NCBI GenBank assembly: GCA_947500755.1
Contig: CANMTO010000011.1
Coordinates: forward strand, 1 to 64,000
Direction: 5' to 3'
DNA from: Flavobacteriales bacterium
GTDB lineage: Bacteria; Bacteroidota; Bacteroidia; Flavobacteriales_D; Crocinitomicaceae
DNA length: 64,000 nt
Below, one piece after another: positions 1 through 8,288 of this stretch. Below the pieces are notes generated by a model. That model was given only the letters and a program-made list of their open reading frames with translations, made no database searches and was not told the origin of the DNA. Within the stretch, counting starts at the first letter, position 1. Each line of letters opens with the position of its first letter. The position numbers and the translations under genes were made by a program.

Positions 1-1
1 A

Positions 2-149
2 GATAAAACCAAATTAAATTGGGTATACAAGCCAAAGAAAGATACTTACTTGTATACAGTGTATTCCCGGTAAACTGATTCCAAAAGAACCTAAAGTCGT
101 AGGAATATACCAAGGAAAGAATGAAAAGTACCAAGGGTATCATAATTAA
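2..149 (+). other. possible 3' end of a truncated or frameshifted gene
   Basis: Two plus-strand frames look coding in succession. Frame 2 runs from the window edge to a TAA at about position 71-73 and is rich in Tyr and Lys. Frame 3 takes over near position 70 and ends at a TAA near 147-149 with a plausible C-terminal tail (...VVGIYQGKN...). A single-base shift around the CCCGGT near 66-71 would join them into one tail. The gene starts outside the window, so I cannot tell a real frameshift from chance. No family is recognised. Confidence 0.2.
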
Positions 150-199
150 AGGAGAAAGAACCCCGATTCCATATCCTGAAAGTAACGCTCGATTTATTT

Positions 200-970
200 T
201 CATATGTACCAATTTTTTATTTCATCCAATATTTTATGGTTTGTAAGGTCAAATTGCGTAGGTACAATAGAAATATAGCCGCGGTACAACGCATGTAAAT
301 CAGAATCTTCCTGTGGATTAACCTCGCCAAATTCACCTGTTAGCCAATAGTATGGCCGGCCAAACTGATCCTCGCGTTTGTCAAAACGATCCGCCCAAAA
401 CGCATGTGCTTGCGTGCATACTTTTATCCCGGCAATATCAGAGGCAGGCACATTTGGGATATTTACATTTAAACACGTAAATTTTGGAAAATCCTCTTTC
501 AAGGCTTTACTAATAATTCTGCTCACATAAGCTTCGTATTGCATGAAGTCCGCCTCCGAACTAAAATCAGAAAGCGAAAATCCGATGGATGGTAAGCCTT
601 CCATGGCGCCTTCTATGGCTGCAGACATGGTCCCCGAATACAGGACGTTGGTTGAGGAATTCTCCCCGTGATTAATCCCGGAGAGCACTAAGTCTGGCTT
701 TCGCTCCAACACTTCGTAAATCGCTAATTTAACACAATCTACGGGTGTTCCGGACGAAGAATACGCTTCAACATCTCCAAACATCCATACCCGATTTAAT
801 CGAATAGGATCACTTAAGCTCATTGCATGCCCCATCCCTGATTGAGGTTTGTCCGGGGCAACCACTACTACCCGTCCCAGTGTGGAGGCAATCTTAACTA
901 AAGACTGAATCCCTTTGGCATTGACACTGTCATCGTTCGTTACTAGAATTAACTTTTCCATGTTTTTCAT
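200..970 (-). CDS. surE: 5'/3'-nucleotidase SurE
   Basis: Survival protein SurE, a cytoplasmic metal-dependent phosphatase acting on nucleoside monophosphates and, in some species, short polyphosphate. The 256 residues match the usual length. The N-terminal metal motif is visible as TNDDSVNAKGI (residues 11-21; the family usually has NDDG, here NDDS), followed by SGMGH and the SGINHGENSS metal/phosphate loop. Two in-frame ATGs (970 and 961) are possible. A -7 element on the minus strand at 976-983 lies only 5 nt before the first, suggesting a very short leader. It is divergent from the NlpC/P60 gene. Confidence 0.95.
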   Translation of the reverse strand: MKNMEKLILVTNDDSVNAKGIQSLVKIASTLGRVVVVAPDKPQSGMGHAMSLSDPIRLNRVWMFGDVEAYSSSGTPVDCVKLAIYEVLERKPDLVLSGINHGENSSTNVLYSGTMSAAIEGAMEGLPSIGFSLSDFSSEADFMQYEAYVSRIISKALKEDFPKFTCLNVNIPNVPASDIAGIKVCTQAHAFWADRFDKREDQFGRPYYWLTGEFGEVNPQEDSDLHALYRGYISIVPTQFDLTNHKILDEIKNWYI

Positions 971-975
971 TCAAA

Positions 976-983
976 CAAAATTA
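976..983 (-). promoter_or_regulatory. -7 promoter element for surE
   Basis: Minus-strand TAATTTTG fits the Bacteroidota -7 consensus TAnnTTTG and ends 5 nt before the outer ATG of surE. It faces the element of the divergent NlpC/P60 gene within the same 60-bp spacer. No TTG is found at the expected -33 spacing. Confidence 0.5.
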
Positions 984-1004
984 ACCATAATTCAAGCCCT
1001 TGGT

Positions 1005-1012
1005 TAACTTTG
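1005..1012 (+). promoter_or_regulatory. -7 promoter element for the NlpC/P60 gene
   Basis: TAACTTTG fits TAnnTTTG and lies 17 nt before the ATG at 1030. It also shows that an upstream in-frame TTG at 1000 is not the start, because that codon sits in the promoter. Confidence 0.55.
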
Positions 1013-1029
1013 TATCAGAATTATACAAA

Positions 1030-1791
1030 ATGCAGTTACTTTTGCCACAACAACATTACGGCTTTTGTCATGCTCCGGTATGTGCGGTAAGAAAAGAACC
1101 CTCGGATTGCACGGAAATGGTAACTCAATTAACCTTTGGTGAAACCATTGAGATTCGTGATCAAAAAGCACATTGGATTGAAATCACTTCCCTTACTGAC
1201 GGATACACGGGGTATGTAGATCGTCGCCATCTGATTGGAATCTCCGAGAAAGAATTAAGAAAATGGCACGATGAACGCCACCTACAAACAGGATTGTCTG
1301 ACACGATACAAACACCTTGGGGTTTACAAATGACTCCGGCTGGAAGTTTTATTGGGGATCATACCGATTTCAACATAGGAAAATACGCTTTTCAACGAGA
1401 AAACCGTGAAGGCGAATTTAATGCTGAATCCCTTCGCTTGTCCTTTTTAAACGTTCCTTATCTGTGGGGAGGCAAAACATCTTTTGGCATTGATTGCTCG
1501 GGGTTGACACAACTATATTATCGAATTCTCGGAATAAACCTTCCCCGGGATGCAGCACAACAACAGCAAGAAGGGCTTCAAATTGAATTGGATGAGGCGC
1601 AAAAATCCGATTTATTCTTTTACCAAAATACTTCCGGAAAAGTAACTCACGTGGGCTTGTATGTGGCAGAGCAACAAATCTACCACGCCTCAGGAAGGGT
1701 GCGCTTGGACTCCCTTAAAAACGGAAACATCTGGAATGAAGAATTGGGAGAAATAACACATCAATTTCATTCGATTAAGCGATACCTTTAA
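1030..1791 (+). CDS. NlpC/P60 family cysteine peptidase with SH3-like domain
   Basis: Predicted cell-wall endopeptidase of the NlpC/P60 family, 253 residues, which usually cuts D-Glu-(meso-DAP) bonds in peptidoglycan. An N-terminal SH3-like region (about 5-80) precedes the catalytic domain. The triad is visible: Cys156 in DCSGL, His207 in THVGLYV and His219 in IYHASG. I see no clear signal peptide, so it may act on recycled muropeptides in the cytoplasm or use another export route. The ATG at 1030 is chosen because the -7 element lies at 1005-1012. An epimerase gene follows after 42 nt. Confidence 0.88.
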   Translation: MQLLLPQQHYGFCHAPVCAVRKEPSDCTEMVTQLTFGETIEIRDQKAHWIEITSLTDGYTGYVDRRHLIGISEKELRKWHDERHLQTGLSDTIQTPWGLQMTPAGSFIGDHTDFNIGKYAFQRENREGEFNAESLRLSFLNVPYLWGGKTSFGIDCSGLTQLYYRILGINLPRDAAQQQQEGLQIELDEAQKSDLFFYQNTSGKVTHVGLYVAEQQIYHASGRVRLDSLKNGNIWNEELGEITHQFHSIKRYL

Positions 1792-1833
1792 TAATCGAGA
1801 TAAATTTTAGATATTTGTTAAAAATGTGCTGAT

Positions 1834-2781
1834 ATGAATGTGTTAGTTACCGGCGGAGCGGGATTTATTGGCAGCCACTTGGTGGAACGATTAGTAAAAG
1901 ACAAGCATTGCGTTACGGTAATCGACAACCTGTTGCGCGGAAATAAAATTCCCGACTATATTCAACCACAAATCACCTTTATTGAAGGTGATGTTCGCGA
2001 CAAAGAGCTGGTTATTCAAGCGATGAAAGACATCGATGTAGTGTATCATTTTGCTGCAGTATTAGGGGTAGACGTTGTCGCCGACTATCCGGTAGAAACC
2101 ATGGATGTTGAGGTCATTGGTACACGCAATGTGATTGAAGGGATTCATAAACACAAGGTTAAACAACTTTTTTATGCATCTACCAGTGGTATTTACAGCC
2201 ATTCTGCCATAGAAAAAACATCGTTGAGTGAAGAAGTATTGGTGGACCCTAGAACTTCTTATGCCATGGCAAAACGATACAATGAAATCTATTTAGCAAG
2301 CCATTTTGAGGAAAAGGGAGTTAATACCGTAGCACTCCGATTTTTTAATGTTTACGGAGAACGTCAAGACAACAGAATGGTGATTCCGAGGTTTTTAGAA
2401 CAAGCTGCCATGAATCTTCCGCTAACAGTATTTGGCGATGGCCGGCAAACCCGTGACTTTACATACATTGAGGACGTGATTGAGGCATGTATTCGCTTGC
2501 TGCAAACCACAGGGTTTCACATCGTGAATATTGCGAATGAAGAAGAATGGACCATTAGTCGCCTTGCTGAAATCATCATCAATCAAACTGCTTCTTCCTC
2601 TAATATCACGTATGTAGACGCTCCCAAAAAACGCTACGATTACGAAGTAGAAAGGCGCATTGGAAGTTCAGATAAATTGTTTAGTCTTACGGGATTCAAA
2701 CCAAGTACCTCGCTTATGCAAGGGATTAAAAGTATCATAGTACATGAAGAATATTCAACAGATGGACACAACAGTATTTAA
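1834..2781 (+). CDS. NAD-dependent epimerase/dehydratase (SDR, UDP-sugar epimerase type)
   Basis: Extended short-chain dehydrogenase of the GalE-like group, 315 residues. The Rossmann motif GGAGFIG is at residues 7-13 and the catalytic YxxxK is Tyr143/Lys147 (SYAMAKRY). It would interconvert or dehydrate a nucleotide sugar for surface glycan synthesis; the exact substrate cannot be read. Its 3' end overlaps the start region of glyA, so the two are probably cotranscribed although functionally unrelated. A near-consensus -7 (GATATTTG, 1810-1817) lies upstream. It could equally be annotated NAD-dependent epimerase/dehydratase of unknown specificity. Confidence 0.88.
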   Translation: MNVLVTGGAGFIGSHLVERLVKDKHCVTVIDNLLRGNKIPDYIQPQITFIEGDVRDKELVIQAMKDIDVVYHFAAVLGVDVVADYPVETMDVEVIGTRNVIEGIHKHKVKQLFYASTSGIYSHSAIEKTSLSEEVLVDPRTSYAMAKRYNEIYLASHFEEKGVNTVALRFFNVYGERQDNRMVIPRFLEQAAMNLPLTVFGDGRQTRDFTYIEDVIEACIRLLQTTGFHIVNIANEEEWTISRLAEIIINQTASSSNITYVDAPKKRYDYEVERRIGSSDKLFSLTGFKPSTSLMQGIKSIIVHEEYSTDGHNSI

Positions 2782-4030
2782 CTTAATTGAAGCGGAACGA
2801 GTTCGCCAAACCATAGGAATTGAATTAATTGCGAGTGAAAACTACGTAAGCGACCAAGTAATGCAAGCGATGGGAAGTGTCCTCACAAATAAGTATGCGG
2901 AAGGGCTTCCCGGAAAGCGCTACTATGGAGGCTGTGAAATTGTAGATCAAGTAGAGCAATTAGCCATCGATCGCTTATGTCAACTATTTGGCGCCACATG
3001 GGCTAACGTACAACCTCATTCGGGTGCACAAGCGAACGCAGCGGTATTTTTGGCTTGTTTATCACCAGGGGACAAAATCCTAGGTTTCGACTTAGCGCAT
3101 GGAGGACATCTAACACACGGTTCTCCGGTGAATTTTTCGGGGAAACTGTATCAGCCTTTTTTCTACGGAGTGTCCAGAGAGACGGGGTTAATTGATTACC
3201 AAGCGTTGGAGGAAGCAGCCATGCGGGAACGACCGAAAATGATCATCTGTGGAGCCTCTGCCTATACCAGAGATTGGGATTACAAACGCATTCGTGAGGT
3301 AGCAGATAGCATAGGCGCCCTTGTTCTAGCGGATATTTCTCACCCCGCGGGTTTAATCGCGACTAAGTTATTGAACGACCCCTTGGAATACTGTCATATC
3401 GTTACATCAACTACCCATAAAACCCTTCGTGGCCCACGTGGCGGGATCATTATGTTGAGACATAATTTTGATAATCCTTTCGGGTTAAAGTGGAATAATG
3501 GAAATCCAAAATCCATGGCTGCCCTACTTGACGCCGCTGTATTTCCGGGCATTCAAGGTGGGCCCTTAGAGCATGTGATTGCAGCGAAAGCAGTGGCCTT
3601 TGGTGAGGCGCTTGATCCTTCTTTTACAACGTATATGACTCAAGTCCAGTCAAATGCAGCAATAATGGCCGAAGAGCTAATGAAACGCGGATACCACATT
3701 GTATCGGGTGGAACGAAAAATCATAGCATGTTAATTGATCTCCGCAACAAAGGGATTACCGGAAAGGAGGCGGAAATAGCCCTTGGAAAAGCGCACATTA
3801 CAGTCAACAAAAACATGGTCCCTTTTGATACGGAATCTCCGTTTGTAACTTCTGGAATTCGCATTGGAACTCCTGCAATAACATCACGTGGTGTTAATGG
3901 CCTTGAAATCAATCAAATTGTCACATTCATCGACGCCGCATTACAACATCATTCAGATGATCATATGATGGCGGAAATTAAAGCGAAGGTTGAACAACTC
4001 ATGGGCAACAAACCGCTCTTTGCGTGGTGA
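2762..4030 (+). CDS. glyA: serine hydroxymethyltransferase
   Basis: PLP enzyme converting serine and tetrahydrofolate to glycine and 5,10-methylene-THF, the main cytoplasmic source of one-carbon units. The sequence is typical: ELIASEN near the N-terminus, the PGKRYYGG substrate loop, and the PLP lysine in [12 protein letters not shown] (Lys220 from this start). Two ATGs are possible, 2744 and 2762; 2762 gives an N-terminus (MDTTVFNLI) closest to that of relatives. Either start lies inside the epimerase gene, indicating translational coupling. The stop overlaps the GTG start of the next gene by 7 nt. Confidence 0.96.
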   Translation: MDTTVFNLIEAERVRQTIGIELIASENYVSDQVMQAMGSVLTNKYAEGLPGKRYYGGCEIVDQVEQLAIDRLCQLFGATWANVQPHSGAQANAAVFLACLSPGDKILGFDLAHGGHLTHGSPVNFSGKLYQPFFYGVSRETGLIDYQALEEAAMRERPKMIICGASAYTRDWDYKRIREVADSIGALVLADISHPAGLIATKLLNDPLEYCHIVTSTTHKTLRGPRGGIIMLRHNFDNPFGLKWNNGNPKSMAALLDAAVFPGIQGGPLEHVIAAKAVAFGEALDPSFTTYMTQVQSNAAIMAEELMKRGYHIVSGGTKNHSMLIDLRNKGITGKEAEIALGKAHITVNKNMVPFDTESPFVTSGIRIGTPAITSRGVNGLEINQIVTFIDAALQHHSDDHMMAEIKAKVEQLMGNKPLFAW

Positions 4031-4452
4031 TTCGATTTGAATCGAAAAAAGACTGGACCATTCCCTTTGTATGGGGCTTCTTATCAATAATTTATTCCAT
4101 TGTGGGTATTGTAATCGTCTCCGGTGGTGGTAATTATTCAGAACTGACTCTACTAGCTGTTGTTTGGGCATTACAGGGTACATTCTTTTACTTATTACTA
4201 AAAACGACATTTTACACGATTGATGAAGAACATCTAGTGTGTCATATTTTTGGATTTAAAAAAAGGATTCGTGTATCTGAAATACGTCGAATCGAACCAC
4301 AAACAGGGTTTTATGCCGGCTTAAAAATTAATACTGCATGGAAGGGGATGGTGCTTACCTATGGCAAATGGGATGAAATACTCATTTCACCTGCACAGGA
4401 ACAGTTATTTATAGAAACGATAAACGCTAAGAATCCGACTTTACAGGTTTAA
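4024..4452 (+). CDS. small membrane protein with PH-like domain
   Basis: 142 residues. Two hydrophobic segments (about 12-34 and 41-60) are followed by a soluble tail that resembles bacterial PH-like domains: a strand-rich stretch with [20 protein letters not shown], then an IRRIEP element and a C-terminal helix. The function is unknown. The GTG start at 4024 overlaps the end of glyA, suggesting cotranscription. The last 26 nt overlap the 3' end of the convergent membrane-protein gene. Confidence 0.65.
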   Translation: MVIRFESKKDWTIPFVWGFLSIIYSIVGIVIVSGGGNYSELTLLAVVWALQGTFFYLLLKTTFYTIDEEHLVCHIFGFKKRIRVSEIRRIEPQTGFYAGLKINTAWKGMVLTYGKWDEILISPAQEQLFIETINAKNPTLQV

Positions 4453-5692
4453 ACCCGTGCTTGAAAATTTGAGTAGCTTCCTTTCCAATGCCTACGATAG
4501 AAACGATATTTAATGGAAACTCTAGCAGGACATGGGTAAAGCTTAAGAAAAATAGGACACTCAACCCTAGGCCATAATCATAGAGATAAAATCCGCCCGC
4601 TGCTAACCACAAAACAATCACGGCAATAAAACGCACTTTTGGTACCTTGTGCCAACGAATGACCTCTGTTTTACTGAACCAGTTTAAATAATGATAGAGA
4701 TATGCAAAGGCAATAAAACGCATGAGCATTAAGCCAACCGTAGAAAAGAATACAGAATTCCATAAATAATCCTTCGTGCTGTTTGGTAGGGCAGCGCGAA
4801 GAGGAATCGCTTGTTGGTAGTATGAATTGGAGGTGTTCTCAACAATATAAGCCGTATTCAAGGATTGTTTTAGGGAATCATTAATTCGTTTTTGCTCTGC
4901 CACTGGAAATCCTGACTCTGCTTTATTCACGAAAGAATCTATGTATTGCTTATTGGTCATGTATTGCTCATCGATGAGCTCAAAATGATTCATTATTGAT
5001 ACGTTGGTCATAAAAAATCCGTTGCCATTGGCATAGTACGCGTTTTTACCGTAGGGCGTTATGGTTTGATTCGAGGGGTTAACGGGAGCCACGAACACGA
5101 GCAACAATGGAATAATTACGAATCCAACTATTTGCCATAGGCCTGATTTGCTGCGTGCTTTCAACGCTCCATAAAGCATAAACAAACCGGTAAATAAATA
5201 GACATGAAAGAGTGTTGGCACTAAGGAAGTAAGGGCAAAAACCATAGTACTTTGTTCATTTTCGACCGCATTTTCAGGACTTAACCAACCGGAAACAAAA
5301 ACAAATAAAAACGCGATAGCAACTAATTTAACGACGACGTGCTTAACCAGGGCAAATAGAATTGAAGCAAACAATGCAAAAACCAACAACTTGTCGAATA
5401 AGTTCAATTCTACAAACGCTGTGTAGATTTGCCAATCATAATTGAAATCACTCGCAAAAGCGGCAATGGATAGAAAAACTCCAATAATGAAAAGTATTAA
5501 AAAGTCATATTTTCCCTTTGAAAAATATTGCCGGTCATGCAACCAACTAATTTCGGTGAGGTAATGCAAGGGGCCCAAGAATGCATAGGCAAATAAGAAG
5601 GTTTCAAAGGGGAATAAAAAGGATAGTATCGCAGTAATTCCCATAAGACCAATGTTTATGTAATTGATTTTATCTTCCTTTAGCAACGCCAT
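4427..5692 (-). CDS. conserved polytopic membrane protein, unknown function
   Basis: 421 residues with roughly ten hydrophobic segments and a soluble loop at about 215-300. A conserved-looking motif in the second membrane region (GPLHYLTEISWLHDRQYF, about residues 40-57) carries His, Glu and a second His-Asp, which could bind metal or take part in catalysis, but I do not recognise the family. It is separated by 32 nt from the upstream vWA gene on the same strand, so the two may be cotranscribed. The 3' end overlaps the PH-like protein gene tail to tail. Confidence 0.7.
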   Translation of the reverse strand: MALLKEDKINYINIGLMGITAILSFLFPFETFLFAYAFLGPLHYLTEISWLHDRQYFSKGKYDFLILFIIGVFLSIAAFASDFNYDWQIYTAFVELNLFDKLLVFALFASILFALVKHVVVKLVAIAFLFVFVSGWLSPENAVENEQSTMVFALTSLVPTLFHVYLFTGLFMLYGALKARSKSGLWQIVGFVIIPLLLVFVAPVNPSNQTITPYGKNAYYANGNGFFMTNVSIMNHFELIDEQYMTNKQYIDSFVNKAESGFPVAEQKRINDSLKQSLNTAYIVENTSNSYYQQAIPLRAALPNSTKDYLWNSVFFSTVGLMLMRFIAFAYLYHYLNWFSKTEVIRWHKVPKVRFIAVIVLWLAAGGFYLYDYGLGLSVLFFLSFTHVLLEFPLNIVSIVGIGKEATQIFKHGFKPVKSDS

Positions 5693-5724
5693 TCTTTACA
5701 TATTTTTTTCAAATATACCGAATA

Positions 5725-6843
5725 TCATTCATTTTTTCGTCCTTCATCAAACCCAAGTTGAACAGCATTTTTACGAATACTTTTCGCAACAGCAGTTCCA
5801 AAATCATCTGGTTTGGAGTTGCTGTTTTTTGTTTGTTCTTCAATGTATGTGAGTCTCTTTTGATTCAACGCGGAAATTTCTTTTTGAACGCGCTCCCGTT
5901 CCTTACTTTTTTCAGTAACCAGCACCTTTATTTCCTCATCTGTTTTACCTTTTAACTCATCCGTTCTGTCTTCCGCTTTCAACTTGTTTAATACGGTAGA
6001 ATCGGCCGCTACGGCATCCACCAAATCCCAATCTCCATTCCAATAATACGTACTTCCTTTGGCCACAGCACGTTCCACCATAACTGATTCGTTTAAGGTT
6101 TGTGCATTATCATCTTGCTTCGATTGTTTCATTTTTTTATCGGCGCCGGAAAAGCCATAAGACACATACGTACTGTTTAATTTTATATTATTCGTTTGAA
6201 TTAGGGAATCGTATGGTGTGGCAATGTAGGTTATTGCTTGATCGCTATTGATATTAAAAAAATCCCCACCAGAACACGTAGCGCCATCTTGCCAAAACGT
6301 ACGCACGCCTTCATCGTATGGACCACAAAAGATGGTACTAACCAATACGCCTTTCGTTTTTGCCAAAACACAAGACTCCTTATAGGAAATAGGCCCTTGA
6401 TTAAAGGGTTCATTACCTGCGATGTATATTAATTTTAAATCGCCATTGTCTGTTGACCAACTTAAATCAGTTAAGGATTTTTGAATTACAGCACCACAAA
6501 ATTCATCTCCTCCATTGGTTGTTAATCCAAAAAGTTTTTCAGAAACCAAATCAAGATCTTTGGTGAAATTCAATTGTTGTCGAATGTAATTATCCTTTAT
6601 GTTCAGCGATTGATTTCCATAATCGTACATGGCAATTTCTAACTCTGGGGATCTACCTTGATAGGTCAATGCAGCAACTTCATTGACAATCGCCCAAATC
6701 TTAGCTTTCGCTTGATTTAGCAAACCGTCCATGCTATTCGACGTGTCGAACAGTATCACGAGTTGAACTTTGCGTTTTCCCGTTTGCGCAACGGAACTAA
6801 AAACAAGATGTAAACTAAAAATGGATAAGAAAATGTACTTCAT
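5725..6843 (-). CDS. secreted von Willebrand factor A domain protein
   Basis: 372 residues with a Sec signal peptide (about 1-19, ending VAQ). A vWA domain begins at once: the MIDAS metal site DTSNS (Asp33, Ser35, Ser37) and the later TNGGDEF region are clear. Vertebrate vWA domains bind ligands through Mg2+; the bacterial ligand here is unknown. The C-terminal part (about 270-345) is highly charged and probably helical. It is 32 nt upstream of the polytopic membrane protein gene and may work with it. Confidence 0.82.
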   Translation of the reverse strand: MKYIFLSIFSLHLVFSSVAQTGKRKVQLVILFDTSNSMDGLLNQAKAKIWAIVNEVAALTYQGRSPELEIAMYDYGNQSLNIKDNYIRQQLNFTKDLDLVSEKLFGLTTNGGDEFCGAVIQKSLTDLSWSTDNGDLKLIYIAGNEPFNQGPISYKESCVLAKTKGVLVSTIFCGPYDEGVRTFWQDGATCSGGDFFNINSDQAITYIATPYDSLIQTNNIKLNSTYVSYGFSGADKKMKQSKQDDNAQTLNESVMVERAVAKGSTYYWNGDWDLVDAVAADSTVLNKLKAEDRTDELKGKTDEEIKVLVTEKSKERERVQKEISALNQKRLTYIEEQTKNSNSKPDDFGTAVAKSIRKNAVQLGFDEGRKNE

Positions 6844-6887
6844 GGCTATTTAATTTGCCCTCGGGTACACCCTAGTTATGAATTGGT

Positions 6888-7298
6888 TCAATGCGGGGCA
6901 AAAAAACTAAGTGCCATGCGATAACTTTCTAGGCCAAATCCCATTACCAAGCCTATACAAACTGGTGTTAATAAGGAATCATGTCGGAACGATTCTCTCG
7001 ACGCTACATTAGAAATGTGCACTTCAATAACGGGGGTTTGAATGGCAGCAATACAATCCCGAATCGCCACGCTGGTATGCGTATAACCTCCGGCATTAAG
7101 CAGAATCCCATCACCCTTAAATTGTTGCAAGAAATCAATTAATTCGCCTTCAATATTGGATTGAAAATAACACAGTTCTCCATTAAATTCAGCGGTCAAT
7201 TCAGAGAAAAACTCTTCAAAGGATTGGTTGCCATACACCTCAGGTTCTCGAGTACCTAGAAGATTCAAATTTGGGCCGTTAACAATCGCAATTTTCAT
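6888..7298 (-). CDS. aroQ: 3-dehydroquinate dehydratase, type II
   Basis: Third step of the shikimate pathway, dehydrating 3-dehydroquinate to 3-dehydroshikimate in the cytoplasm; type II enzymes are dodecamers. The 136 residues begin with the signature NGPNLNLLGTREPEVYG, containing Arg17 and the catalytic Tyr22, and continue with NAGGYTHTSVAIRD and VEVHISN. It is a stand-alone gene divergent from the Xer recombinase, with a 90-bp spacer between them. Confidence 0.96.
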   Translation of the reverse strand: MKIAIVNGPNLNLLGTREPEVYGNQSFEEFFSELTAEFNGELCYFQSNIEGELIDFLQQFKGDGILLNAGGYTHTSVAIRDCIAAIQTPVIEVHISNVASRESFRHDSLLTPVCIGLVMGFGLESYRMALSFFAPH

Positions 7299-7342
7299 GC
7301 TGTAAAAATAAGGGAATTTTACCTTTCATGCACTTATTCTAG

Positions 7343-7350
7343 TAACTTTG
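7343..7350 (+). promoter_or_regulatory. -7 promoter element for the Xer recombinase gene
   Basis: TAACTTTG matches TAnnTTTG, 38 nt before the GTG start at 7389. The -33 TTG is not at consensus spacing. Confidence 0.45.
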
Positions 7351-7388
7351 AAATACCGCAACACACTGGGTGTAAATTAATCTAAACC

Positions 7389-8288
7389 GTGACCTGGGAT
7401 CAATTAACAAAGCAATTCATTTCCTACCTGAGAATTGAAAAAGGGCTCTCAGAGAATTCCTGTCTCGCCTACCAACAGGACTTAATGAAATTACGTGATT
7501 TTTGTATTTCGAATAAAGTCTCCCCGACAAGTATTTCCTATCAGGACTTAAAACAATTTGTTTCCCTGCTCTATGATTTGGGGTTAAGCGCAAGAACTCA
7601 GGCCAGAATTATCTCCGGAATTAAGCAATTTTTCGGATTTTTACTCCTTGAGCAACTCATTCAAAACGACCCGAGTGAACTGTTGGAACAACCAAAAATC
7701 GGTCGTAAACTTCCCGAAGTGCTAGACATGGAGGAGATTGACGCATTAATCGCGGCCATTGACGTTTCAAAACCCGAGGGGCATCGAAACCGTGCAATCT
7801 TAGAAACCTTATACAGTTGTGGAATCCGTGTTAGTGAATTGGTAAATTTGAAACAATCGGATTTATTTTACGACGAAGGATATATGCGAGTCATTGGAAA
7901 AGGCAACAAGGAGCGTTTGGTTCCAATAAGTAAATCGGTAGAAAAAGAGATTACTTGGTATGTAGATCATCAGCGTAAAAAACTAGATATATACAAAGGC
8001 GATGAGCAAATTGTGTTTTTAAATCGAAGGGGTAAACGCCTTACACGAGTAATGATTTTTACGATCATCAAACAATTGGCTGAATCCATTGGATTACAAA
8101 AGAATATATCTCCACACACGTTTCGGCATTCCTTTGCTACGCATTTATTAGAAGGCGGGGCGAATTTACGGGCGATTCAAGAAATGTTGGGACATGAATC
8201 AATCACAACCACCGAGATATACACCCATATGGACCAACGATTTTTGCGAGAGGCTATTTTAACCTTTCACCCCAGAAATCATCAATAG
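7389..8288 (+). CDS. xerD: tyrosine recombinase XerC/XerD
   Basis: Site-specific recombinase of 299 residues that resolves chromosome dimers at dif during division. The N-terminal SAM-like core-binding domain (about 5-90) precedes the catalytic domain, with the catalytic Arg in SCGIRVSELV, the HTFRHSFATHLLE box, LGHESI and the Tyr nucleophile in TEIYTH. The start is GTG; no better ATG lies upstream. A chromosomal housekeeping Xer is more likely than an integrase, because neighbours are core genes and no attachment repeats were seen. XerC versus XerD cannot be decided by eye. The stop overlaps the convergent E1 gene by 7 nt. Confidence 0.9.
   Translation: MTWDQLTKQFISYLRIEKGLSENSCLAYQQDLMKLRDFCISNKVSPTSISYQDLKQFVSLLYDLGLSARTQARIISGIKQFFGFLLLEQLIQNDPSELLEQPKIGRKLPEVLDMEEIDALIAAIDVSKPEGHRNRAILETLYSCGIRVSELVNLKQSDLFYDEGYMRVIGKGNKERLVPISKSVEKEITWYVDHQRKKLDIYKGDEQIVFLNRRGKRLTRVMIFTIIKQLAESIGLQKNISPHTFRHSFATHLLEGGANLRAIQEMLGHESITTTEIYTHMDQRFLREAILTFHPRNHQ

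Noticed and set aside
1000-1029. TTG start for the NlpC/P60 gene
   Set aside because: The codon lies directly before and overlaps the promoter region; the -7 element is at 1005-1012, so the ATG at 1030 is the start.
7389-8288. Phage or element integrase
   Set aside because: No attachment repeats, tRNA or phage genes nearby; neighbours are core genes, so a chromosomal Xer is more likely.
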